64,000 bases of DNA, from positions 1 to 64,000 of the forward strand of contig CAMDFX010000003.1 in assembly GCA_945897805.1 (NCBI GenBank), given 5' to 3'. A program made the translations under genes and the position numbers. The stretch comes from Chryseobacterium gleum. Its GTDB lineage: Bacteria; Bacteroidota; Bacteroidia; Flavobacteriales_D; Crocinitomicaceae. Positions 25,076 through 33,482 of the stretch are shown one piece after another. Below the pieces are notes generated by a model. That model saw only the letters and a list, made by a program, of their open reading frames with translations. It searched no databases and was not told where the DNA came from. The stretch's first letter is position 1. Each line of letters opens with the position of its first letter.

Positions 25076-25228
25076 ATGAAACTTAAAAAGCCAGGAACTG
25101 TGTTGCAACCCATCGAGGAGCCAAGAAAAGGTTGGGGCGAAGCATTTCAACAGATGCACGAAAATGGTGATGATTCGCTTTTGATTGACGATTTTTTCGA
25201 CGATGAAAATTTCGCAGAATGGAGCTAA
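25076..25228 (+). CDS. MazE-type antitoxin C-terminal fragment
   Basis: The 50-residue frame reads KPRKGW-like at the front (EEPRKGWGEAF) and continues QMHENGDDSLLIDDFF, ending DENFAEWS. This is the toxin-binding tail typical of MazE/SpoVT-AbrB antitoxins in this phylum. The N-terminal DNA-binding swapped-hairpin domain is missing, and no MazF toxin follows, because the next gene is convergent and its stop overlaps this one by 2 bp. It is either a stand-alone antidote peptide or a truncated gene. It lies 32 bp after the hemB fragment. Confidence 0.6.
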   Translation: MKLKKPGTVLQPIEEPRKGWGEAFQQMHENGDDSLLIDDFFDDENFAEWS

Positions 25229-26838
25229 AGTTTTATAAAACGAGCATTTTGAGAAAAATCATTGTGATTAAATAAGCGCACGATATAACAACCTGATTCG
25301 AGTTCATTAATATCGATATGCACCAATTGATTTACTTGATTTTCACATTTAACTTTCTTAATCAATTTTCCTTCAAGGTCATAAAAAGCAATATATGATT
25401 CATTATCTTGTACTTCGATATTGAGTTCTATTGTAATATTTCCCTCTGCAGGGTTTGGATAAATTGTCATGTTTGGAAAAGTGTTACCAATACAATCGAC
25501 CGAAACAACATCAAAATACTCTTCCATGCCGTTAAAATCAGTTTGCTTTAACCGGTAATAATTAACACCTTGAAGCGGATCAGGGTCGGTATAGGAATAA
25601 TTAATTGTTTGAGAGTTATTTCCTGCTCCTTGAAATGTTCCAACTTCTTTAAATAATATTCCATCTTGCGTGCGCTCTAATGTGAAAAAGTCATTATTGT
25701 TTTCGGACGCTGTAGCCCAGGTAATAATTGCTTTACTATCTGCACAATTGGCCTCAAAGTATAGTAATTCGATGGGGAGTGGTGAAGTTCCATTGCTTAC
25801 TGTACCGATGTAAAATGTGTTTGAAAGGTTCGAGGTAGAAAGTCCATTTCTATTTACTTCCAAAGGTGTATTGTGACTTGTTGCGGCAACAAAATTTCCC
25901 ACAGCATTTGTCGCTGAGGATATGTTTAAATCAACAAGTAAAAAAGGACTGAATCCAGTTCCACCAAATCGCATTGAAATATTAGAACCGCTGGAATTAA
26001 ACCCATTCGCTGTCGATACAACCCAAGATGAATTTGATATGTGTTGAACCAATGTTCCGCCTGCCCAAGAAGGATCTATGTAATACGTTGGATTTACATG
26101 AGAAGGATAAATAGGATTGTGCACAACACTGATCGTTCCCCCAGAAGTCAACGCAGCAGACCATCCTTGCCACAGCGGTCTGTAATCAATTGTAGATGTT
26201 CCCATTGGGAAATGACCTACAGATGAAGGGATTGTAGTTGCCACAACATTGTCAAACCAACGTGTAAATGTACCGCCATAAAGCCAACCCGAAGAGTATG
26301 AAAGTGATCCAGGCAGTGTTGCTGATGTTCCAAGTGTAAGCGTGAATCCTGCGAGGTTGGTCTTTCCTAAGGTCATCGTCAGATTATTTTTTGCAGTTAC
26401 GTTTGATCTTAAAGTAATTTGCGGTGATATTGGAAAACTGTTATTTATGGAAATATTATGAAATTCTAAATCACCATTTCCACCTATTTTTTGTTGACCA
26501 ACACCATGGAAGTTTACATTACTGGTGCCACTAAAAAATGTTCCAGTATTCAAAAAATCACCTGCAATATTGTAAGTACCATTACCTAAGGTGGTTCCTG
26601 CATTGCTGATAGTAGAAGTGTTTATAATTCCATCATTGGAAATGGTTGCGGAATTGTTAATTTTGATCGAATCGAATCCAACAACTGTCCCTCCTAGAAT
26701 CGAAATATAAGCAGTGTTGTTAGAGATAATTTGTGCGTTTATTCTCGGTATCGATAAAATAAAAATTGCACAGAAAATCAAAAAAACATTTTTGGGAAAT
26801 GTTTTTGAGCCTTCTATACTTTTTAGATTAATTGACAT
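25225..26838 (-). CDS. Large secreted adhesin-like protein with T9SS tail
   Basis: The 537-residue protein has a signal-like segment (FLIFCAIFILSIPRINAQ) followed by Asn/Thr/Ser/Gly-rich beta sequence suggestive of a surface adhesin or beta-helix. The region LPIELLYFEANCADSKAIITWATASENNNDFFTLERT-like (about residues 350-390) is the fibronectin-type block that commonly precedes T9SS tails. The tail itself spans the last 80 residues, from MTIYPNPAEGNITIEL to ARFIKL. It is exported by T9SS and lies 35 bp downstream of the ice-binding-like gene, so the two form an operon. Ligand unknown. Confidence 0.8.
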   Translation of the reverse strand: MSINLKSIEGSKTFPKNVFLIFCAIFILSIPRINAQIISNNTAYISILGGTVVGFDSIKINNSATISNDGIINTSTISNAGTTLGNGTYNIAGDFLNTGTFFSGTSNVNFHGVGQQKIGGNGDLEFHNISINNSFPISPQITLRSNVTAKNNLTMTLGKTNLAGFTLTLGTSATLPGSLSYSSGWLYGGTFTRWFDNVVATTIPSSVGHFPMGTSTIDYRPLWQGWSAALTSGGTISVVHNPIYPSHVNPTYYIDPSWAGGTLVQHISNSSWVVSTANGFNSSGSNISMRFGGTGFSPFLLVDLNISSATNAVGNFVAATSHNTPLEVNRNGLSTSNLSNTFYIGTVSNGTSPLPIELLYFEANCADSKAIITWATASENNNDFFTLERTQDGILFKEVGTFQGAGNNSQTINYSYTDPDPLQGVNYYRLKQTDFNGMEEYFDVVSVDCIGNTFPNMTIYPNPAEGNITIELNIEVQDNESYIAFYDLEGKLIKKVKCENQVNQLVHIDINELESGCYIVRLFNHNDFSQNARFIKL

Positions 26839-26873
26839 TCTATTTTAATTAAAAAAAATGATAAACAGTGCTG

Positions 26874-28490
26874 CTATCTAACCATGGTTAGGGTTAGTAT
26901 TCTGTTGTTTACACCAACCTGCGCACCGTTATCTGAAACCTGTGTATCAACTTTCCACCTAACCTCAATAGTTTGTCCAGCTGTAACTGTAGAAATTGCT
27001 TGTAAAAAGACATCTGATGACGCAGATAAGCTTGTTCTTGTTCTTTCAGAATTAGGAATCAAGACACCATTTGCATAAAGACTAAACGTAGCCACATGAT
27101 TCACTGGAGTAACTACATTAGTACTACCCTGTTGATATATAGTTCCATTAACAACGGTGCCTGCAGCTGTAAAACCTGTAATAGCTCCTGAATTACTAGC
27201 AATATCACCATTAAAAGTTGAGATTGTAGTATTGCCAATACCGCCACTGCAAGTATATAAAACAAAGGAAGCTAAACCCCTTAAATTGACAAGAGAAGAA
27301 GGGTTTACTGGTGTTGAAATTATTCCCGGTCCAAAAGCAACAGCGCCTAACTTAGTGAACATTCTTCCAGTTATTTTGCAATTTGCACCAGCAGCAACAG
27401 CCCCAGCATTAGAGATCATAGTGCCTTGAAGAGTAGTGTTTGCACCTAAACCTATTGCGTTTTGTGCTAGCCAAAAAACATTTTCTGGTTTTGCTCCGTT
27501 TGTTAAAATAACTACAGTCCCCGCACCGGTATTAAATGCCCCAACACACTTCATTATAAATAAAGGATTAGTAAGTCCTTGACCATTTAACCTAAGCGTA
27601 TCTGCTATAGACATAGCACCGGCAACAGCATAAACTCCTGGTCCAAGAATTTCCCCACTTCCAAAAATAAGAGGATGCGCACTAGTTGTTGGGATATTAA
27701 TTAAATCATTATAAATCAAACTTAAATCTGTGCAAAGATTAGCTGTGCTAACTCCAACTGTATGAATAGCATTTGGTACGTCGCATTGTGCACTAAAACT
27801 AACACAATAGGTTCCTGCACCTGGTGTTACAGTTACACCTGTCATTTGCACATCTGTAGTTGAAGTAGTTGTAATATTTGCTCCTGAATTAACAGAACTA
27901 TATCCATCTGTATTTGCCAGCACAAAAGCTGTAGTAGCCAATTGAGTTGTATTTGTTCCTATAACTGCTGTCGGGGCTACAGGAGTTCCTGTAAAAACTG
28001 GAGAGTCAGAAAACACGACCGATGCTGTTCCTGTTTCATTGGTTAACGCTGTTGATAAACTTGAGGAAGTAAAAGAACCTAATGTTGCGGCATTGCCTAC
28101 CGATATTACTTCACCAGTAAGGTCAGAATTACTGTCCGATTTTAAAGCAATCCATTGAATTCCATTGAAGAAATTGAACTGATTCGTTGATGTATTATAA
28201 GCCATCAATCCACTTGCTGGAGAACTAATAAGATCTCTTTCAGCTTGAGTCATACGAGGAATCAGCATCCCTTTGGTAGTCGTCCTCATTTCAAGTATCG
28301 ATGATGGGTCTGGAATAATAGCAGCACCGCTTATCCCCATTGACTGCCCATTTGTATTACTCGCGTTAAAGAATAAAGCGAGTAACAAAATGAATGAAGG
28401 TAAGAGATGTAGAAAACTAAATTTTAAACTTTCCGTTATTCTATTTTTGAATAACGTTTTATTTTTCTGTAATTGCTTTTTCTTGTTCAT
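26874..28490 (-). CDS. Surface protein with ice-binding-like (DUF3494) domain inserted in a jelly-roll domain
   Basis: The 538-residue protein has a signal-like segment at about 28-48. Residues 58-120 match an N-terminal module common in this phylum (SILEMRTTTKGMLIPRMT, QFNFFNGIQW), and 160-195 are tail-fibre-like. Two pieces of a C1q/TNF-like jelly roll occur: 196-240 (VTVTPGAGTYCVSFS) and 463-538 (LYANGVLIPNSERTRT, GQTIEVRW). Between them is a DUF3494 ice-binding-like domain whose C-terminal half (248-390: ILGPGVYAV, ENVFWLAQNAI, CKITGRMFTKLGAVAF) precedes its N-terminal half (400-458: LASFVLYT, STFNGDI, AITGF). That order is reversed from the usual one. No T9SS tail is seen. Ice binding is not proven. 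Confidence 0.75.
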   Translation of the reverse strand: MNKKKQLQKNKTLFKNRITESLKFSFLHLLPSFILLLALFFNASNTNGQSMGISGAAIIPDPSSILEMRTTTKGMLIPRMTQAERDLISSPASGLMAYNTSTNQFNFFNGIQWIALKSDSNSDLTGEVISVGNAATLGSFTSSSLSTALTNETGTASVVFSDSPVFTGTPVAPTAVIGTNTTQLATTAFVLANTDGYSSVNSGANITTTSTTDVQMTGVTVTPGAGTYCVSFSAQCDVPNAIHTVGVSTANLCTDLSLIYNDLINIPTTSAHPLIFGSGEILGPGVYAVAGAMSIADTLRLNGQGLTNPLFIMKCVGAFNTGAGTVVILTNGAKPENVFWLAQNAIGLGANTTLQGTMISNAGAVAAGANCKITGRMFTKLGAVAFGPGIISTPVNPSSLVNLRGLASFVLYTCSGGIGNTTISTFNGDIASNSGAITGFTAAGTVVNGTIYQQGSTNVVTPVNHVATFSLYANGVLIPNSERTRTSLSASSDVFLQAISTVTAGQTIEVRWKVDTQVSDNGAQVGVNNRILTLTMVR

Positions 28491-29022
28491 AATTTTATTT
28501 ATCTGACTGTTAGTAGTATAAATGCTCTAAAATCTCACCAGAATAATGAGAGATAAATTTGTTTGCTTTACAAGATATTTTATTTAATTTATATTGAACG
28601 ACTTCTCATGATTTTTTTCTGCTCAAAAGGAGAAATCTTAAATTTAAGTTCCACAAATATATACTTTTTTAGACTAATGAACTAATTATTCAGTCGAAGT
28701 ATATTTTTTTATCGTTAAAATTACAAATGAGTGTTCAGTCTATGTTTATACTTAAGAACAAATAGTACTAACTTCAAAAAAGAAGTTTTTCCGTTAGAAA
28801 AGCAAAAGAAATCAAAGCGTATAAAAATGTGATTCGGGAGATTTTTGTGGATTAGAATGTTGGTCTTTAAAGATTTGATGTTTTCGCAGATAAATAGTAA
28901 ATTTGTGGTTAAAGTATCCCGAAACTAGAATTATCGAGCTGAATTTGTTTGTAAAAACAAGGAATAAAACGCAATCAAGTTAAGCACAAACAACTAATAA
29001 AATTAAAAGATGATTTAACAAA
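28491..29022. other. Gap upstream of the ice-binding operon, no gene seen
   Basis: AT-rich region between divergent units. It holds a short hairpin AACTTC/GAAGTT followed by T residues (28770-28790). The leader-like stretch 28947-28982 (GTAAAAACAAGGAATAAAACGC) resembles the sequence at 22970-22993 after hemB. No protein or tRNA is recognised. Confidence 0.45.
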
Positions 29023-29199
29023 ATGATTATGACTAAAAACACTTTATTAATTTTTGGCGCAATATTAATAATCGCTGGCACCATTCTAAAAATTACACAT
29101 TTAATAGAACCTTGGAACGATTGGATATTCAGAGCAGGTTTCGTATTAGGGTTCATGTATTTAATTTTAAAAATGCGTAAAACCAAGAATCTTCGATAA
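29023..29199 (+). CDS. Small two-helix membrane protein
   Basis: A 58-residue frame has two hydrophobic segments (LLIFGAILIIAGTIL and FVLGFMYLILKM) separated by a short loop THLIEPWNDW. It ends in a positive tail RKTKNLR. The pattern GAxLxIAGTILKITH resembles the N-terminal membrane hairpin of GldL-like gliding proteins and many small membrane proteins of this phylum, but it is far shorter than GldL. The ATG at 29023 or the third codon at 29029 could start translation. The peptide beginning MTKNTL at 23124 is a probable decayed relative. Function unknown. Confidence 0.6.
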   Translation: MIMTKNTLLIFGAILIIAGTILKITHLIEPWNDWIFRAGFVLGFMYLILKMRKTKNLR

Positions 29200-29410
29200 A
29201 TAATTAAACTATTTATGTTCAAATTAAGATGACCTAAAATGTTGCTCACTAGAACTTTTCATTATTATTCATCGTTGTTTCCAAAATGGAAAAAGGCTAA
29301 CTTGGAAAAAAAATGAAGACATTGAAAGCATGAAATACCTACTTTAGAAATCGGTTCCTTCGGTAGCTGCCGGAAGATTCATCCAATAAAAACTAAAATT
29401 CAGATAAACC

Positions 29411-30709
29411 GTGCAAGGATTAAAAACAATATTTTTCGCATTACTACTAGCCGTATCTCTTCTTTTTCCGAATAGGATATATTGTCAGCGTGGACTGATC
29501 GGCATCGAAAAGATGTGTTTGGATTTTCGATTTAATTTGCAATTATGTGATACCTCTGAAGCTTCACGATGTAACAATTCCAAATACTTGTGCATGAATG
29601 TGTATTCAATAAGTAATGATTCCTTGATTGACAAACTTTATTTTTGCTCGGACCAGGATAGCTTATTTGCTGAGAATTTTTTGCAGATTAATGATTATAA
29701 TTTCGATGGACATACAGATTTTAGAATCTTAACAAAGAAAAGTACTGCACTTGTAGAGAGAACAAAGGGTATTGCAGATTATATTTATGATTATTACATG
29801 TTTGATGCAAGCAAAAACAGATTCTACAGTCATTTGCTAAGCTCCCTCAGAAATGTAAAAATTGACCCAAACAAAAAAATGGTGACCGGTACACTTTATA
29901 GTAATTTAGATAATTCCGCGAGTACTGGTCCAAAACCAACATCTTATCAATATAAATTATTTGGCAAAAGTTTGAAATACTGCACTATATCTCCTTTGTC
30001 CTATCCTGAGCCACACAAATTCTACGGCAATTTCAACACCACCTATCATATTCTCGATGGGCGTGATTTAAGAGCAGCACGTTTAGAAGATACATTAAAT
30101 ACAAAACCAATTGTTAAGTATGAAGGCGGCTTTAAGTTTGTCAAGATTAGACAAATATATCCACCTAAAATAGATATGGAGAAGAATCCAAATATTACTT
30201 ATAGAAACATTTACAGGATATACAGTTTAACCACTGACCAATTATTGTCTGAAATTATTGGTGAGTATGAAGGGCTATTTGGAACGCAAGCTGATTCTAT
30301 CTATACAGAAGACTGTAACTTCGATGGTTATCCAGATTTGACTTTTAAAGATCAGCAGATGAAAACATACAGATCTATTTATTTCTACAATGTTGAACGA
30401 CAGAAGTTTTTTGAATATCCTGATATTAAGGAATTGGAAAACCTTTCCATTGATTTTCAGACTAAAACCATTATAGGGAAGAACTCAACGCAGGCATTTG
30501 AAAGAAATAAATATGGTCAATTGCGTCCACCTAAGAAGAAAATATGGAGAGAATATGAATTTATTGGACCATCATTGAAATATGTAAGGGTTCAAACCTT
30601 TACAGTTTCGCCTGAGAGGGGAAGAAAAGTGAAAACAAACTATTATACATATGATTATAAATCATTCAATTCTATAAGAAAAAAGGAATTTTTGAGATTT
30701 ACCAAATAG
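29411..30709 (+). CDS. Secreted protein with two DxNxDGxxD repeats
   Basis: The 432-residue protein starts at a GTG with a signal peptide (LKTIFFALLLAVSLLF, cleavage near IYCQ). It is an internal duplication: INDYNFDGHTDFRIL with following YYMFDASKNRFY and FGKSLKYCTI in the first half corresponds to TEDCNFDGYPDLTFK, YFYNVERQKFF and GPSLKYVRV in the second. DxNxDGxxD is a calcium-loop-like motif found in XAC2610-type and FG-GAP proteins. No enzyme motif is seen. It is a single-gene transcript, convergent with mscL. A periplasmic or surface location is likely; function unknown. Confidence 0.7.
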   Translation: MQGLKTIFFALLLAVSLLFPNRIYCQRGLIGIEKMCLDFRFNLQLCDTSEASRCNNSKYLCMNVYSISNDSLIDKLYFCSDQDSLFAENFLQINDYNFDGHTDFRILTKKSTALVERTKGIADYIYDYYMFDASKNRFYSHLLSSLRNVKIDPNKKMVTGTLYSNLDNSASTGPKPTSYQYKLFGKSLKYCTISPLSYPEPHKFYGNFNTTYHILDGRDLRAARLEDTLNTKPIVKYEGGFKFVKIRQIYPPKIDMEKNPNITYRNIYRIYSLTTDQLLSEIIGEYEGLFGTQADSIYTEDCNFDGYPDLTFKDQQMKTYRSIYFYNVERQKFFEYPDIKELENLSIDFQTKTIIGKNSTQAFERNKYGQLRPPKKKIWREYEFIGPSLKYVRVQTFTVSPERGRKVKTNYYTYDYKSFNSIRKKEFLRFTK

Positions 30710-30853
30710 GAGGTGAAAAATTAAATTTTGCTTATCTTGCAAATCAATTTAAAAAGCGTTTAATCTTTTACTCATATTTCATCCCAAAAGATTGCTGACT
30801 CTCTTACTACTAAAAAATAATCCACGATTTCCTTCTCATCCATGGCCAAAAAA

Positions 30854-31234
30854 TTATTTCTTCAATAAATCTCTAATTTCCATCAACAATTTCTCTTCAT
30901 TTGTCGGCACAGGAACAGCAGGATCCATTTTCGTCTTTTCATCCGCTTTTTTCTGGAGGCGATTCATCGTTTTAACAATCATAAATAGGACAAAACCAAC
31001 AATTACAAAATTGATAATCGCCGCAATGAATTTACCATATTTTACATTGTGCCACATCACATTTTCCAAATCCTTGACATTCAATAAATTCATCACAGGA
31101 TTCAATAGCAATGGTGTGATGATGTCATTTACAAAGGAGTTCACAATAGATGTAAAAGCTGCACCAATTACGACTGCCACGGCAAGGTCAATGATATTGC
31201 CCCGCATGATAAATGTCTTGAATTCTTTTAACAT
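30854..31234 (-). CDS. mscL: Large-conductance mechanosensitive channel MscL
   Basis: The 126-residue inner-membrane protein opens under membrane tension to release solutes during osmotic downshock. The N-terminus LKEFKTFIMRGNIIDLAVAVVIGAAFTSIVNSFV is the highly conserved first helix with the pore gate. TM2 is FIAAIINFVIVGFVLFMIVKTMNRL. The C-terminal helix EKLLMEIRDLL is the usual cytoplasmic bundle. Length is typical. It follows glmM with a 33-bp gap in the same orientation, so it may be co-transcribed. Confidence 0.97.
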   Translation of the reverse strand: MLKEFKTFIMRGNIIDLAVAVVIGAAFTSIVNSFVNDIITPLLLNPVMNLLNVKDLENVMWHNVKYGKFIAAIINFVIVGFVLFMIVKTMNRLQKKADEKTKMDPAVPVPTNEEKLLMEIRDLLKK

Positions 31235-31267
31235 CGAATTAGTTTTTGTGATGTGAAAGAAGATGGA

Positions 31268-32653
31268 TTAAATCACAGACTTAATTTCTTCAATAATTCT
31301 CTCTGCTAAAGCATTTGCTGCTGCTTCAGAACTACTTTCAGAATATATTCTGATAATTGGCTCCGTATTACTTTTACGCAAATGCACCCATTCTTGCCCG
31401 ATGTAAATCTTCACACCATCTGTTGTATCAACTTCTTCATGGGCATATTTTGCAGCCATTTTTTCCAATACAGCATCCACGTCAATCGCTGGAGTCAATT
31501 CAATTTTATTCTTAGAAATCGTATATCTTGGATATGAATCTCGCAATTCTGAAACTTTCATTTTCGATTTTGCCAAATGTGTTAAAAACAAAGCGATTCC
31601 AACCAAAGCATCTCTTCCGTAGTGCGATTCTGGATAGATAATTCCACCATTTCCTTCACCACCGATGATCGCGTTTTCAGCTTTCATTTTTTCGACAACA
31701 TTTACTTCACCCACTGCAGCAGCGAAATATTTTTGTCCGATTCTTTCCGTTACATCTCTCAATGCACGTGTTGAAGAAAGATTTGAAACTGTCGCTCCAG
31801 GCGTATTTTGAAGCACAAAATCAGCGCATGCTACCAAAGTATATTCTTCACCAAACATGCTTCCATCTTCGCAAACCATCGCCAAACGGTCCACATCTGG
31901 ATCAACTGTAATTCCTAAATCTGCACCCGTTTCTTTGATTTTATCTGACAAATCAGTCAAATGCTCTGGAAGTGGCTCTGGATTGTGTGGGAAATGTCCC
32001 GTTGGATCGCAATACAATTCAATTATTTCTTTCACTCCCAAATCGCGCAACAATGCAGGAACAAAAATTCCTCCTGTAGAGTTCACAGCGTCCACCACGA
32101 TTTTGAAATTAGCTTGTGCAATCACTGAAACGTCCACCAACGGTAAATTTAATACCGCTTGAATGTGTTTATCTAAATAAGTGTCGTCTTCTGTAACTGT
32201 TCCTAAATCATCAACTTCTGCAAAATCAAACGCTTCTTGATTGGCAATTTCCAATAAAGCTTCACCTTCTTTGGCAGAGATAAATTCTCCACGCTCGTTC
32301 AACAATTTCAAAGCATTCCATTGTTTTGGATTGTGACTAGCTGTTAAGATAATACCGCCTTGCGCATTTTCCATCGGAACAGCAATTTCTACCGTTGGAG
32401 TAGTGGATAACCCTAAATTAACAACATCAATTCCCAAACCTATCAAAGTGGAAACAACCAAATCAGAAATCATTTGACCCGACAATCGAGCATCGCGGCC
32501 AATTATCACTTTTATTTTTAGCCCTGGATTTCTGTTTTTTAACCATGTACCATAAGCCGCCGCAAATTTAACAGCATCGATTGGTGTTAAACCTTGGTCC
32601 ACTTTTCCACCAATGGTACCACGAAATCCAGAAATTGATTTTATTAAAGTCAT
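31268..32653 (-). CDS. glmM: Phosphoglucosamine mutase-type phosphohexomutase
   Basis: The protein has 461 residues from the ATG at 32653. It interconverts glucosamine-6- and -1-phosphate for peptidoglycan and LPS precursors. The active-site phosphoserine is S106 in TASHNP, the metal loop is DPDVDRLA, the sugar-binding loop is GGEGNGG and the phosphate-binding loop is RKSNTEPIIRIYSE. The N-terminus SISGFRGTIGG is typical of the Bacteroidota group, which is slightly longer than E. coli GlmM. An upstream ATG at 32713 is rejected because a promoter-like element lies at 32674-32681. Related phosphomannomutase specificity cannot be excluded. Confidence 0.88.
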   Translation of the reverse strand: MTLIKSISGFRGTIGGKVDQGLTPIDAVKFAAAYGTWLKNRNPGLKIKVIIGRDARLSGQMISDLVVSTLIGLGIDVVNLGLSTTPTVEIAVPMENAQGGIILTASHNPKQWNALKLLNERGEFISAKEGEALLEIANQEAFDFAEVDDLGTVTEDDTYLDKHIQAVLNLPLVDVSVIAQANFKIVVDAVNSTGGIFVPALLRDLGVKEIIELYCDPTGHFPHNPEPLPEHLTDLSDKIKETGADLGITVDPDVDRLAMVCEDGSMFGEEYTLVACADFVLQNTPGATVSNLSSTRALRDVTERIGQKYFAAAVGEVNVVEKMKAENAIIGGEGNGGIIYPESHYGRDALVGIALFLTHLAKSKMKVSELRDSYPRYTISKNKIELTPAIDVDAVLEKMAAKYAHEEVDTTDGVKIYIGQEWVHLRKSNTEPIIRIYSESSSEAAANALAERIIEEIKSVI

Positions 32654-32673
32654 TTTATTTGTTTTTTCAAGCA

Positions 32674-32681
32674 CAAAATTA
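32674..32681 (-). promoter_or_regulatory. -7 element TAATTTTG of glmM
   Basis: Read on the minus strand, TAATTTTG followed by TGC lies 21 bp before the ATG at 32653, which supports that start. Confidence 0.5.
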
Positions 32682-32789
32682 ATTAAAATAGCGATATGGC
32701 AGGGTTTTGGCATTTGAGATACACCATTTATAGCAGAAAATGTTCAAAGTAAAGATTCGAATGAAAATTTGTCGCTTTTGTACGATTTT

Positions 32790-32890
32790 AGGATATTCAA
32801 ATTTCGTCTCTACGGGACGATAGTTTTGAGTTGGGACATAGTTTTTACCCATATTATGTGCCTAATGGCACATTTTGAATTTTGCCATAA
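32790..32890. repeat. Palindromic dispersed-repeat element
   Basis: The segment contains two palindromes, TCGTCTCTACGGGACGA (about 32805-32821) and TGTGCCTAATGGCACA (about 32859-32874), and sits between the divergent ends of glmM and ribH. I recall similar words as common intergenic repeats in this phylum, but cannot check this. Confidence 0.45.
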
Positions 32891-32932
32891 ATCGATTTTT
32901 GCGGGTAATATCCAAAATAATTGATACAAAAA

Positions 32933-32960
32933 AAGGAGAATTCTAACCGAAATTCTCCTT
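32933..32960 (-). terminator. Terminator of the TPR-ribH unit
   Basis: AAGGAGAATT (32933-32942) and AATTCTCCTT (32951-32960) form a perfect 10-bp stem. On the minus strand the stem is followed by a T-run (A-run at 32927-32934 on the plus strand). It lies 25 bp after the ribH stop. Confidence 0.85.
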
Positions 32961-32984
32961 ACTCAAAAGTCTTATAATTAGTGC

Positions 32985-33479
32985 TTAACCTTCCAACGAT
33001 TTTTTCATATCTATCATTTTCATGCAAGCAATAGCACATTCAGTTCCTTTATTTCCATGTTTTCCACCAGATCTGTCGATGGATTGTTGGATATTTTCAT
33101 CAGTCAAAACGCAAAATGAAACTGGAGAATTGTATTCCAAGCCAACTTGCATGATTCCTTGCGTTGCACCTTGACAAACGAAATCAAAATGCTTCGTTTC
33201 GCCTTGAATCACGACGCCAATTGCTATCACACCATCAACATCTGTATTGTCGAGCATCAATTGCGCGCCAAGCGGTAATTCGAAAGTTCCTGGAACAAAT
33301 CGAATCAGAATATTCGCTTCAGGTACACCGTTTTCCAACAATGCATCTTTGGCGCCTTTTAGTAAATTCAAAGTGATGGAATCGTTCCATTCAGAAACAA
33401 CAATGCCGACTTTAAAATCGGCACCGTTTGGAACATTTTCCTTAGAATATTCTGATAAATTTCTAAGTGCTGTAGCCAC
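32985..33479 (-). CDS. ribH: 6,7-dimethyl-8-ribityllumazine synthase
   Basis: The 164-residue enzyme joins 5-amino-6-ribitylaminouracil with 3,4-dihydroxy-2-butanone 4-phosphate in riboflavin synthesis. Family motifs are VGIVVSEWNDSIT, VPGTFELPLGAQ, AIGVVIQGETKHFDFVC with the catalytic His, and GKHGNKGTECA near the end. The length is typical of the icosahedral subunit. It starts 3 bp after the TPR gene and shares its terminator. No FMN riboswitch is seen, as transcription begins upstream of the TPR gene. Confidence 0.96.
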   Translation of the reverse strand: MATALRNLSEYSKENVPNGADFKVGIVVSEWNDSITLNLLKGAKDALLENGVPEANILIRFVPGTFELPLGAQLMLDNTDVDGVIAIGVVIQGETKHFDFVCQGATQGIMQVGLEYNSPVSFCVLTDENIQQSIDRSGGKHGNKGTECAIACMKMIDMKKSLEG

Positions 33480-33482
33480 AAT

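Noticed and set aside
30792-31256. Plus-strand frame of 154 codons
   Set aside because: It is antisense to mscL, whose identity is certain.
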